From: Thermoplasmata archaeon
GTDB lineage: Archaea > Thermoplasmatota > Thermoplasmata > Lutacidiplasmatales > UBA184
Direction of reading: 5' to 3'
DNA: 64,000 nucleotides
Assembly (NCBI GenBank): GCA_027306505.1
Contig: DAHUZP010000018.1
Span: 85,934 to 149,933, forward strand
Positions 23,917-32,726 of this stretch are shown here, in pieces. Made by a program: the position numbers and the translations under genes. Under the pieces are notes generated by a model, which saw only the letters and a list, made by a program, of their open reading frames with translations, had not been told where the DNA came from and did not search any database. The stretch's first letter is position 1. Each line of letters begins with the position of its first letter.

Positions 23917-25863
23917 ATGAAGCTCCTGTTCATCCACGCGGACCGGTTGAGCTTCGAGGCCCGCAAGCCGGCCCTTCGGTCCGCCCCTCCCCTCGCGCCC
24001 GAGGAGGCGAAGGGGGAGGCGAACGAGGCGCTCGTGGTCTTCTACAGCGTGGAGGCGGGGGACGTCCCGGACCTCCCGCTCGTGGTGGACCGCACGCTCG
24101 CCGAGGTCGAGAACGTCTTGGGCCAGGTGAAGGCCGAACGCGTGGTCCTCTACCCCTACGCCCACCTCTCCCAGAACCTGGCTCCACCCAACGAGGCGCA
24201 GAAGGCGGGAGAGCTGCTCAAGGCCGGGGCCCCGGCCCGGCTCAAGGTCCCGATCGTCTCGGCCCCCTTCGGATACTACAAGGCCTTCGAGTTGAAGGCG
24301 AAGGGACACCCTCTCGCCGAGCTCTCGCGCAGCGTGGTGGGCGTCGCCTCCGCGGGCGCGGCCCCGGGCGTCTCGCTGGTGAACAAGCCCAGCAAGGGAG
24401 CCCCGGGGTCAGCGCCCCCCGCCAAGGCGCCCCCGATGCAGGAGAGCGAAGCGCTCACCAGGGAGAAGAAGCTCGTTTCCCAGTGGTTCGTCCTCACCCC
24501 CGAGGCGAAGCTCGTCCCCGTCACGGAGTACGACTTCACGAAGGACCCGGAGTTCGGGGCGTTCTACCGCTACGAGACGCAGGGCACGCGCCAGGCCGGC
24601 GAGGAGCCTCCTCACGTCCGCCTGATGCGGGAGCTCGAGCTCGTCGACTACGAGCCCGCCTCCGACGCGGGCAACTTCCGTTGGTACCCGAAGGGCCAGC
24701 TCATCAAGCGACTGCTCCAGGAGCAGTGCTCGGAGGTGATCCGCCGGGCGGGGGGGATGCGGGTGGAGACCCCCATCATGTACGACTACGAGCACCCCGC
24801 GCTCAAGCGCTACCTGGACCGCTTCCCGGCGCGGCAGTACGTCCTCAGGTCCGAGGACAAGGACTACTTCCTGCGCTTCGCCGCCTGCTTCGGCCAGTAC
24901 ATGATCTTCCACGACATGGTGATGGGCCGCAAGGACCTCCCCGCCCGTCTCTACGAGCTCACCCACTACTCGTTCCGGCGGGAGCAGACCGGGGAGCTCT
25001 CGGGGCTGCGAAGGCTTCGGACCTTCACCATGCCCGACATGCACACGCTCGTCGCGGACTACGCGCAAGCGAAGCACGAGTTCCTCGAGCAGTTCCAGCT
25101 CTGTCAGCGCTGGATGGCGGACCTGGGGGTCCCCTACAACGCGGCGGTGCGCTTCGTGCGGGGGTTCTATGACGAGAACCCGGACTTCGTGCAGGCGCTC
25201 GCGAAGGCGAACGGACGGCCCATGCTGGTCGAGATGTGGGAGGACCGGTTCTTCTACTTCGTGACGAAGATGGAGTTCCATCCCCTGGACACCCAGGGAC
25301 GGGCCGCGGCCCTCTCCACCGTCCAGATCGACGTGGAGAACGGCGAGCGCTTCGGGATCCAGTACACCGACTCCGACGGGAAGCGCAAGCACCCGCTCAT
25401 CCTCCACGCGAGCATCCCCGGGGCGATCGAGCGGAACCTCTACGCGATCCTGGAGAACGAGGCGAAGAAGATGGCGAAGGGCCAGAAGGGCGCTTTCCCG
25501 TTCTGGCTCTCCCCGGTCCAGGTCCGCGTCCTGCCCGTCTCCGACCCGTTCGTGGAGCCGTGCTTGAAGCTCGCCTCCGAGATCGAGTCGCGCACGGGGG
25601 CCCGTGTCGACGTGGACGACCGCGATGAGGGGATCGGCCGGAAGATCCGGGACGCCGAGAGGGAATGGGTGCCGCTCATCCTGGTCTACGGCGAGAAGGA
25701 GGCTGGAGGCGCGAAGCTCCAGGTGCGCGTCCGCGATGGCCCTGCGCTCTCCCTATCGGCCCCGGAGCTCTTCGAGGAGGTCGGTCGCCGACAGGGGGAC
25801 AAGCCTCGCGCGCCCCTCGGCCTCCCGACGCGGCTCAACCTGCGTCCCATCTTCCGGGGCTGA
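23917..25863 (+). CDS. thrS: Threonyl-tRNA synthetase, archaeal type
   Basis: The protein has 648 residues. Residues 1-140 are the archaeal editing domain (MKLLFIHADRLSFEARK, VVFYSVEAGDVPD, ERVVLYPYAHLSQNLAPP, APFGYYKAFELKAKGHPLAELSR), which removes mischarged serine. An Ala/Pro-rich linker (about 145-185) separates it from the class II core: motif 1 (CSEVIRRAGGMRVETPIMYDYEHPAL), motif 2 near 353-370 (FRREQTGELSGLRRLRTF) and motif 3 before SPVQVRVLPVSD, the start of the anticodon-binding domain. It charges tRNA-Thr. The linker is longer and lower in complexity than usual. ATG 23917 directly opens the editing fold. Confidence 0.95.
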   Translation: MKLLFIHADRLSFEARKPALRSAPPLAPEEAKGEANEALVVFYSVEAGDVPDLPLVVDRTLAEVENVLGQVKAERVVLYPYAHLSQNLAPPNEAQKAGELLKAGAPARLKVPIVSAPFGYYKAFELKAKGHPLAELSRSVVGVASAGAAPGVSLVNKPSKGAPGSAPPAKAPPMQESEALTREKKLVSQWFVLTPEAKLVPVTEYDFTKDPEFGAFYRYETQGTRQAGEEPPHVRLMRELELVDYEPASDAGNFRWYPKGQLIKRLLQEQCSEVIRRAGGMRVETPIMYDYEHPALKRYLDRFPARQYVLRSEDKDYFLRFAACFGQYMIFHDMVMGRKDLPARLYELTHYSFRREQTGELSGLRRLRTFTMPDMHTLVADYAQAKHEFLEQFQLCQRWMADLGVPYNAAVRFVRGFYDENPDFVQALAKANGRPMLVEMWEDRFFYFVTKMEFHPLDTQGRAAALSTVQIDVENGERFGIQYTDSDGKRKHPLILHASIPGAIERNLYAILENEAKKMAKGQKGAFPFWLSPVQVRVLPVSDPFVEPCLKLASEIESRTGARVDVDDRDEGIGRKIRDAEREWVPLILVYGEKEAGGAKLQVRVRDGPALSLSAPELFEEVGRRQGDKPRAPLGLPTRLNLRPIFRG

Positions 25864-25943
25864 AGCGTCGGGCCCCTCGCGCTCCGGTCCGATGGCCCCC
25901 GGCGCCCCCACGATGACCGGGGGCCAAGGCCCTGGAGAGGTCC

Positions 25944-27746
25944 TCAGGCCTTGGGGTCGCTCCCCGAGGACGCTCCCGTCGAGGCTTTCGGTGCCTCCGA
26001 GGCGCCGGTGCTCGCCGGAGCGGGGAGAGGAGCAGAGCTCCGGGCGGTGGCGCGGAGGTAGCGGTGTCGGAGCAAAAGGCCCAGGAGGGCCATGATCGCG
26101 AGGAACCCCACGGGGGCCGCGACGATGAGCAGGCCCCAGCTCGTCCCTCCGGTCGAGAACTCCTGTGTCGCCGGGGGGGTCGAGGGGGGCGGATGGGCGG
26201 GGGCGGAAGGCCCAGACACGATGTGGACCGACACGGTCGAGCTCACGGTGAGGATCCCCGAGATCGCCGTCACGGTGACGGTGCCGTTGCCCGGGACCAC
26301 CCCGCCGACGAAGAGCGCGGCCGCCCCTTCGTTCTCGGGGATGAGCTGTCCCAGCGAGCTCGGAACGAGCGCCCAGTCGTACGAGACGCCCCCGGGTTCC
26401 GCGCTTCCGTTCGACGCAAGCGCCTGCAACGCGAGGGTGCCGCCGGGCGCGAGGTCCGGTGGGGACGTGGGCGAGATGGCGACTGACGTGAGCGGGCTCC
26501 CTCCCCCGCTACTGGGGGAGGTGACGAGGACCACGAAGGTCGAGGTGGGCGAGTTGCCGGGGAGGGCCGTGCGGTACCCGGCGAGGTCCGTCGCGGAGAG
26601 GTAGAGCTCGAGCGTCCCCACGGTGGAGGTCGCGTTGAAGGGGAGCGTCACGCCGAAGGTGCCATTGTAGTAGAGGCCCGAGCTCAGGGTGAGCGGGACC
26701 GTCGACCAGAAGAACGCTCCCGAGTCCTTGTAGGTGACATCGACGTCGGGGGCGACCACGTCCTGCACCGCGACCTGGAGGCTCAGCGGTGTCGCGACCG
26801 GCAGGGACGCCGGGAGCGCGGGGGTCGAGGTGAAGCGGGGCAGCATGGAGGCGTAGGGCAGCGCCGCCCACCACTGCGAGGCGATCTCCTGGTGGCCGAT
26901 GGGGCTCGGGTGGAAGTAGTCCAGGTGGTTCACGTCATCGACGGAGAAGCTGAAGTTCCCGAGGTCCCAGTCGGTCACGTTGTACTGCTTCGTGATGAGC
27001 TGTTCCATGTGGTTGTAGGCCCGGTCCATGTAGTCCATCATCGCCCGGCCCGAGGAGGTGAGGAGCGCGGGGCAGGTGCTCTGCCAGACGAGCTCCGCCT
27101 GGGAGTTCCCGCCGAAGAGCGTCCAGAGGATGGTCACGTTGACGACGTTCGCGAGCGCGACCACGGTCGAGGGGGGCAGCTGGGTCCTCAGGATCCGGAA
27201 GGTGTGGTTCAGCGACTCGGAGAAGTTGTCCACCGTGGTGGGCGTCGGCGTGCTCCCGCTGTGGCGGCAGAGGTCGTTCCCTCCGATGAGGATGGTCACG
27301 AACCCGCTGCGGTTCATGACCGCCTCCTCGGCCTGCCAGATCATGTCGCTCGCCTTGTCCCCGGGCACGGCCAAAAGGTGGGGTGTGATCGAGTTCGGCC
27401 CGTAGATCCTCTCCAGGCGCTTCCAGAGGGAGAAGACCGACGTGTCCCAGCCCACCGCATAGGAGTAGTACGGCTGGATGCCCAGATTGATCGCGCTCCC
27501 GTTCGCGTCGTAGGCGGGGGTGATCGAGTCACCCAGCGCAGAGTAGCTCACGGGGTTGGGGAGCGGCAGGTTGGACGGGCTCCTGGGGGAGGAGGAGGTC
27601 GCGGGGGCCAGGGTAGGGAGGAGCGAGCTCGAACCCTGGCTCCGGGGTGCGGCGGCCGTTCCGAGCCCCCCCATGGAGGATAGGAGCACCAAGCCGACGA
27701 GCAGTCCGCCCAGGGCGAGGAGCCGTGGGGTGGGACGGCGAGCCAA
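25944..27746 (-). CDS. Secreted, membrane-anchored SGNH/GDSL hydrolase
   Basis: The protein has 600 residues: a signal peptide (LLALGGLLVGLVLLSSMGGLGTAAA), a Ser/Pro-rich linker, an SGNH esterase domain (about 66-300) with block I SALGDSIT, block III LIGGND and block V DYFHPSPIGHQE, giving a Ser-Asp-His triad. A beta domain (about 315-410) and one Ig-like module (YDWALVPSSLGQLIPENEGAAALFVGG... GNGTVTV) follow, then a C-terminal membrane helix (GLLIVAAPVGFLAIMALLGLLL) and a basic cytosolic tail. It probably deacylates or de-esterifies external polymers or lipids. The Ig-like module recurs in the protein at 34131-37508. Confidence 0.85.
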   Translation of the reverse strand: MARRPTPRLLALGGLLVGLVLLSSMGGLGTAAAPRSQGSSSLLPTLAPATSSSPRSPSNLPLPNPVSYSALGDSITPAYDANGSAINLGIQPYYSYAVGWDTSVFSLWKRLERIYGPNSITPHLLAVPGDKASDMIWQAEEAVMNRSGFVTILIGGNDLCRHSGSTPTPTTVDNFSESLNHTFRILRTQLPPSTVVALANVVNVTILWTLFGGNSQAELVWQSTCPALLTSSGRAMMDYMDRAYNHMEQLITKQYNVTDWDLGNFSFSVDDVNHLDYFHPSPIGHQEIASQWWAALPYASMLPRFTSTPALPASLPVATPLSLQVAVQDVVAPDVDVTYKDSGAFFWSTVPLTLSSGLYYNGTFGVTLPFNATSTVGTLELYLSATDLAGYRTALPGNSPTSTFVVLVTSPSSGGGSPLTSVAISPTSPPDLAPGGTLALQALASNGSAEPGGVSYDWALVPSSLGQLIPENEGAAALFVGGVVPGNGTVTVTAISGILTVSSTVSVHIVSGPSAPAHPPPSTPPATQEFSTGGTSWGLLIVAAPVGFLAIMALLGLLLRHRYLRATARSSAPLPAPASTGASEAPKASTGASSGSDPKA

Positions 27747-27968
27747 CGTGGGCGTCGCGAGCCATCAGGGGCTATTTGAGCCCGAGGTGGGGAAGGACAG
27801 GCCACCCGACCTTACCGACCCACCCGAGCGTGCGGCGCTCGAGGGCCTCGAGCTGGTTGAGAAGGACCATGAGGGCCCGGGTCGCCCCCCCCCACCCGCG
27901 TTCGCCCTTCGGAGCCCGGAAGAGCCCCCACGGGCCAACCTCAAGGCCCGGCATCGATCCCCTCGTCG

Positions 27969-28928
27969 ATGCCGCTGCCTCACGGCGACCTCGAGGTCGG
28001 TCGGCAGCGCCTCTACTTCCACAGCTCGGAAGCGATGCCCGAGCTCGGGAACGGGAGCGTCGACGTCATCGTCACGAGCCCCCCCTACAATCGCGGCAAG
28101 CGCTACCACCCGCTCTACTCCGACCTGTTGCCGGAGACGGAGTACCGAGGCCTGCTCCTCCGCATCTTCCGGGAGTGCCATCGGGTGCTCGCCCCGGAGG
28201 GAGCGTTCTTCCTCAACATCGGCGACGCGGCCGGGGACCAGGGGAAGAGCGAGCGTGTGGTCGGTTGGGCCCAGGAGGCCGGGTTCGTTCGGGTCCAGAC
28301 GCTGGTCTGGGTGAAGTCGCTCCTCGGGAAGGGGCACTTCACGCCCAGCGGGCGGGGCCGTAGCTTCTCGAACCTCTTCGAGTACGTCTTCCTCCTCGCG
28401 AAGGGACGCCGCCCCCGGCTCGACGTGAAGGCCGTGGGGATCCCCTATGCCGACAAGTCGAACATCGGCCGGTACAGCGAGGTCGACCTGAGGGACGCAG
28501 GGAACGTCTGGTTCGTCCCCTACAACGAGACGACCGGCGCCCGGGTGAAGAAGGGGCACGAAGCTCCCTTTCCCGTCGAGCTCCCCTGGCGGGCGCTCCG
28601 CTGCGTTCCTCGTGCGGCGCGCGCGCTCGATCCCTTCGCCGGGACCGGCGCGACGCTGCGGGCCTGCGAGGCGCTCGGGATGGAAGGGGTCGGCTACGAG
28701 CCGTACCCTCAGGTCGAGGTCATCCGGCGGCGTCTCGCCTCGCCGTTCACTCCTCCCCCGACGCTCCTGCTCCCCGAGCTGGAGCGCTCTCTGAGGGTGC
28801 TCGGCGACCTGCTGCCCAAGGTCCCAGCTTCCGAGATCGAAGGGCTGAAGGCCCGGCAGCGCAGGGACCTCCGGACGGCGGAAGCCCTCCTCCGGGTGCT
28901 CGGGGGCGGAGGGCCGCCGGAGCGCTGA
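27969..28928 (+). CDS. DNA methyltransferase, probable N4-cytosine, beta class
   Basis: The protein has 319 residues. Catalytic motif TSPPYN (36-41) comes before the SAM motif DPFAGTG (221-227), the beta-class order; the SPPY form points to N4-cytosine more than N6-adenine methylation. HEAPFPVELPWR is the usual motif before the SAM site, and the variable middle region (about 120-200) should recognise the target. No restriction endonuclease lies nearby, so it is an orphan enzyme of regulatory or protective role. ATG 27969 is used. It is next to an IS630 relic, compatible with transfer. Confidence 0.85.
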   Translation: MPLPHGDLEVGRQRLYFHSSEAMPELGNGSVDVIVTSPPYNRGKRYHPLYSDLLPETEYRGLLLRIFRECHRVLAPEGAFFLNIGDAAGDQGKSERVVGWAQEAGFVRVQTLVWVKSLLGKGHFTPSGRGRSFSNLFEYVFLLAKGRRPRLDVKAVGIPYADKSNIGRYSEVDLRDAGNVWFVPYNETTGARVKKGHEAPFPVELPWRALRCVPRAARALDPFAGTGATLRACEALGMEGVGYEPYPQVEVIRRRLASPFTPPPTLLLPELERSLRVLGDLLPKVPASEIEGLKARQRRDLRTAEALLRVLGGGGPPER

Positions 28929-28959
28929 GGGAGGCGCCCTGAACAGCGCGTCCCGGGTC

Positions 28960-29460
28960 ATTGCACATCGCCTTCGCAAGGTAGCATGGCCTCATCCCCC
29001 CGCTCCCGGGGACGGGCTCGACCGCTCTCGGAACCTCCTCGGGCTTGGGGAAGTAGCGGTTGCAGAGGCAGAGCCGTCGGGTGAGCTTCCACCCTCGCTC
29101 GCTGGGGTCGAGCTGGGGACCGGCCGCGGGGAGGAACGAGGGCTCGAACCTGTCCACCACCTCGGCCGCCCTCCCGTTCGTCCATGGCCCAGAGGACCAA
29201 CACGGGATCTCGGTCCACCGCTTGGAGTTTCTTTTGTGGGCCCCCGCCTGAACGATGGGACCGGTGTGGTGGAGCTCGGGACGGGGCTTTCGCGGACGGG
29301 ACCCGAGCTGACGGAAGAGACGCTGGCACTGACGTGCCCCGAGGTCGGCCTCGAACTTCTGCTCGAGGAAGGCGGGGAGGGCCTTCCCGTCCCAGAGGTG
29401 ACCGGTGAGACCCACGTCCTCGGCGTCAGGTACGGCATGGGGTCCCGTGGAAGGGCCTCA
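28960..29460 (-). pseudogene. IS630-family transposase remnant
   Basis: The minus strand holds decayed IS630 transposase pieces in two frames. The N-terminal helix-turn-helix part reads GLTGHLWDGKALPAFLEQKF, EADLGARQCQRLFRQLG and SRPRKPRPEL. In a second frame comes KKLQAVDRDPVLVLWAMDE, with the first catalytic Asp. Back in the first frame is the end of the DDE domain, LPAAGPQLDPSERGWKLTRRL and NRYFPKPEEV, with the final Glu. About 80-100 residues between these are missing and the frames do not join, so it is inactive. It fills most of the gap 28929-29498. No terminal inverted repeats were identified. Confidence 0.75.
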
Positions 29461-29498
29461 CCCCACCCATGTGCCCGTCATGGTGGGTGACGTTCGGT

Positions 29499-32021
29499 TC
29501 AGTCCCGATGTTCCTGGAGCGCTTCGGAGAGCTCCCGTCGCAGGAACTGCGCGGTGCGGGAGAGCTCCTCGCCCTGGGAGAGCTTCTCCGCTTCCGCGAG
29601 CCGCTCGGCAGCTTCACGGAGGTCACCGCGGGCGTTGGAGGCGAAGGCGAGACGGTAGAGCGCCTCGGCCTGCGCCCGGCGCTGACCGATCGCGCGGCCC
29701 ACTTCGAGCGAAGCGAGCGCGGCCTTCTCCCCCCGCTCGAGCAGCACCATCCGTCCGGCGAGGTCCGCGCAGGTGAGGAGGGCACGGGCCTCGCGCTCCC
29801 GGTCCTTGAGCGCCCGGGAGAGGTCGACCAGCGCCTCCGCGACCGCGAGCCCTTCCTTCATCTCTCCCTTGGCCGCGTGGTTGGAGGCCTTCCTCAACAG
29901 GGAGTCCAAGAGCCTCCAGGCCTCCGGCACCTCGGGGATGAGGGCAAGGGCCCGGTCCATGGTGACCCGGGCGGCCTCCGGGTCGTTGAGGGAGTGCTCG
30001 ATCGCGGCTCGGCCGAGCTCAGCGAAGAGCGCCCCGGTCTTGTCGCCGTCCGCGAGCAGCTCGCGGATGCCGGCCTCCAGCAGGGCCGTCGATGCCTCTC
30101 TCGTCTCGGGGTCGATCATGAACTCCACGTCCGCGAGAGCCGTGAGCGTCCGGCCGATCTCTCCCCGGGGCGCCTTCGCCTTCTCCAGCGCCTCCCGGCA
30201 CCCCTGGAGCTCCGCGCGGGCGCTCTGGTAGTCCCCCGCCGTGTAGTCGAGGCGGCTGAGGAAGCGTCGGACCCAGGCCACCCCGAGGAGGTCGCCCGCC
30301 TCCTCGAAGCGGGCGAGCGCCTCCTCGGCGAGGGACCGGGCGACCGCCGGGTCCTTCCCGCGGGCGGTCACCCGGGCGAGATCGAGCAGGACTCCGCCGT
30401 AGGGAGAGCCGCGCTCGTGGAGGTTCCCCAGAAGGTCCCTCGCACGGGAGAGCGCCTGCATCGCCTCGTCGTCCGCCCCCAGGGCATAGGCCGTCGACCC
30501 CAGCTGGTGCAGGATCGCGGCCTCGCCCCGGACGTCCTGAGGTCCCGAGCGCTGGTGGACGGTGTGCACCTGCTCGAGCAGCTCGCGCTCCTTGGGGAGC
30601 GAGCCCATGCTGCGGGCGATCTCCAGCGCCGCCTGGAGATGGGTGAGGGCCTTCTCGTCGACCCTGCCCTGAGAGAAGTGGTGGGCCAGAGCGAACGTCC
30701 GGGTGGGGTCGCGCGACGCGGGGAAGGACTCGAGCGCCTCCCCGACCTTGCGATGGAGCACCCGGCGGCGCGCGGCGGTGAGGTCCTTGTACACGCGCTC
30801 CCGCGTCGTGTCCTCGACGAACCCGTAGATGGTCCCTCCCTGCTCCTCGAGGAGGCCCCGATGGACCAGCTCCTCCAGCAGCTCCGCCATGCGCTCCTCC
30901 TCCTCGCCCGCGGCGCGACGGAGAAGCTCGAAGGGCACGGAGGGGCCGGCGACCGCGGCGATCGCGAACACCCGCTCCTGTTCCTCGGTGAGATGGGCGA
31001 TGGGGTCCTCCGCGGGACCGCGCTCCCCTCCGCCCGATGGGTCCCCGGGAAGCGAACCATGGGTCTGGTAGCTCCGATACAGGCGCGTCGCGAGCCCGGG
31101 GAGCCCGTTCGAGCGACGGACGATCTCCGTGACCACGCTCTCAGGGACCGCGGAGCGGGACCCCCCTCGCTCCTGCTCTTCGAGGAAGGAGCGGAGCTCT
31201 CCCTCCGGCAAGGGGGAGAGCGGGCGACGCACCGCGATTTGGGAGAGGAAGGTCCGCTCGAGCGCCCGTTGGAGGGCCGGGTAGAGGTCCTCCTCCCGGG
31301 TGTAGGTAAGGAGGATCCACAAGGGCGCTTCCGTCCGCCACTCCAGCAGCACCGCAACGAGGTCAGCGGAGACGTGGTCCGCGAGCTGGAGGTCCTCCAG
31401 GGCGAGCAGGAGCGGGGCCTCCCGGGCCCGGTCCACCAGGAACTGGCGGATCTGGGTCAGGAGCCGGGCGCGCTTCTCCTGGGCGATCTGGTTCGGGTCG
31501 GCGAGCGAACGGACCAGGTGCTCGTACTCGGCCTGCGCGGAGGGCCCGGAGCCGGCGGACTCCCTCGCCTCGGCGGGAGCGATCCCGGCACCGAGCACCA
31601 GCGTCGAGAGCTCGAACCTGCCCCCGGGGGAGATGGCCATCCGGGAGAGCCCCTCCTCCCTCCCTCCCGCTTCCGAGCCGTTCGGGCGGGTGGGGCCGCC
31701 ATCCGCGTCGTTCCCCGAGCTGCTAGGGTGCCAGGAGCCGAGCGCCGCGCGGAAGAGCGAGAGCGGGGCGAGCGCGTCGTCGCGCTCCGCCCGGCAGAGC
31801 AGGGTCTCGAAGCCGGCGAGCTCCGCCTCCCGACGTGCCGCCCCCACGACCCAGGCCTTGCCCAAGTCCGGGCCGCCCACGATGCAGGTGGCGAGCGTGG
31901 TGGACCTCGAACGCACCTCGTCCCGGTCCCGGGCGAGGTCCCGGAGCACCGCCGCCCGGATCGGGGCGCGCGGACGTGCGACGGAAGAGGGGCGAGAGAG
32001 GGCCATGGTCGGCTCGTTCAC
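29499..32021 (-). CDS. STAND-like AAA ATPase with TPR repeats
   Basis: The protein has 840 residues. The N-terminal third is an AAA_16-type module: Walker A-like GGPDLGKA (last residue Ala, not Ser/Thr), Walker B-like LLLALEDLQLAD, and LWILLTYTREED. A winged-helix-like part (about 330-430, LTEEQERVFAIAAVAG, ELLEELVHRGLLEEQGG) leads to some 400 residues of helical TPR-type repeats ending at ALYRLAFASNARGDLREAAERLAEAEKL. Such proteins are ligand-activated signalling or transcriptional switches. GTG 32021 follows GGGAGGGG; GTG 32039 and ATG 32006 are alternatives. No effector domain was recognised. A long frame on the other strand is a shadow. Confidence 0.75.
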   Translation of the reverse strand: MNEPTMALSRPSSVARPRAPIRAAVLRDLARDRDEVRSRSTTLATCIVGGPDLGKAWVVGAARREAELAGFETLLCRAERDDALAPLSLFRAALGSWHPSSSGNDADGGPTRPNGSEAGGREEGLSRMAISPGGRFELSTLVLGAGIAPAEARESAGSGPSAQAEYEHLVRSLADPNQIAQEKRARLLTQIRQFLVDRAREAPLLLALEDLQLADHVSADLVAVLLEWRTEAPLWILLTYTREEDLYPALQRALERTFLSQIAVRRPLSPLPEGELRSFLEEQERGGSRSAVPESVVTEIVRRSNGLPGLATRLYRSYQTHGSLPGDPSGGGERGPAEDPIAHLTEEQERVFAIAAVAGPSVPFELLRRAAGEEEERMAELLEELVHRGLLEEQGGTIYGFVEDTTRERVYKDLTAARRRVLHRKVGEALESFPASRDPTRTFALAHHFSQGRVDEKALTHLQAALEIARSMGSLPKERELLEQVHTVHQRSGPQDVRGEAAILHQLGSTAYALGADDEAMQALSRARDLLGNLHERGSPYGGVLLDLARVTARGKDPAVARSLAEEALARFEEAGDLLGVAWVRRFLSRLDYTAGDYQSARAELQGCREALEKAKAPRGEIGRTLTALADVEFMIDPETREASTALLEAGIRELLADGDKTGALFAELGRAAIEHSLNDPEAARVTMDRALALIPEVPEAWRLLDSLLRKASNHAAKGEMKEGLAVAEALVDLSRALKDREREARALLTCADLAGRMVLLERGEKAALASLEVGRAIGQRRAQAEALYRLAFASNARGDLREAAERLAEAEKLSQGEELSRTAQFLRRELSEALQEHRD

Positions 32022-32099
32022 CGGAGGCCCCTCCCGCACCTTGTAGGTTGCGCGCTCCTCGGTCCGTCGTCCGGGGGTCTTCGCGGGGAGCTTCTGCCC

Positions 32100-32681
32100 T
32101 CAGCCCTGGGGCACGGGGGGGCGTCGCGCGCGGGACGAGACGGGCGCGCTCCGCGAGGTGCGTCCGCCGGAGCGCTCGAGCTCGGAGAGGGGGGGTCGAA
32201 GGTTGAGGAGCAGCGATCTCGCGAGGTAGAGGTGGGGGACCAAGCTCGCCGGGGGGTGGTGATACTCCGCCCCTCCACGCGTCGCCTCGCGGTAAGCGTA
32301 GTACTCCTCGCTCGGCAGGAACCAAAGGAGCGTGTCGTCCGTGCCTCTCGCCCCGTGCTCGCCTCGGGGGTAGGTCGTGATCCCCAGGTGGCGTTCCACG
32401 TCGTCCGGGAGGTTGAAGACCAGCTTCTGGGTGAGCTGGGAGATCCCCACCACGCGGTTCGAGGCCATCTCCTTCGCGAGCAGGTCCGCGGACCGGTGGG
32501 TGCCGATCACCCGCAGCGTTTCCGGTCCCCGGTCCAGGAACGCGATCGCCCTTCCGGGCCTCTGCAGCCGCTCGAGCTCCTCGGCCCGGCAGCCGAGCAG
32601 GTCGGCCACTTCCCCGGGGAGCTGCGCCGTGCACCAGCTGGGATGCACGGCCCGCAGCACGACCCACCCCTCCTCGCGCAT
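32100..32681 (-). CDS. Unknown archaeal protein upstream of the STAND ATPase
   Basis: The protein has 193 residues: an alpha/beta start (WVVLRAVHPSWCTAQLPGEVADLLGCRAEELERLQRPGRAIAFLDRG), then VIGTHRSADLLAKEMASNRVVGISQLTQKLVFNLPDDVERHLGI, FLPSEEYYAYRE and a basic Arg/Ser/Pro tail. I do not recognise the family. A TATA-like CATAAAT 30 nt before ATG 32681 supports the start and a leaderless message. It is probably co-transcribed with the STAND-like gene 78 bp downstream. Confidence 0.65.
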   Translation of the reverse strand: MREEGWVVLRAVHPSWCTAQLPGEVADLLGCRAEELERLQRPGRAIAFLDRGPETLRVIGTHRSADLLAKEMASNRVVGISQLTQKLVFNLPDDVERHLGITTYPRGEHGARGTDDTLLWFLPSEEYYAYREATRGGAEYHHPPASLVPHLYLARSLLLNLRPPLSELERSGGRTSRSAPVSSRARRPPVPQG

Positions 32682-32710
32682 GATGAACCTTGAATATGAG
32701 GTTCCTCAGA

Positions 32711-32717
32711 ATTTATG
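32711..32717 (-). promoter_or_regulatory. TATA-like element
   Basis: CATAAAT on the minus strand lies 30-36 nt before ATG 32681. The surrounding bases contain two copies of ATGAGG (32695-32700 and 32715-32720 on the plus strand), which may be chance. Confidence 0.6.
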
Positions 32718-32726
32718 AGGTCTTCG

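Noticed and set aside
29469..32693. A 1074-codon open frame on the plus strand
   Set aside because: It is antisense to the STAND/TPR and 193-residue genes, has no domain pattern and is an effect of high-GC codon use.
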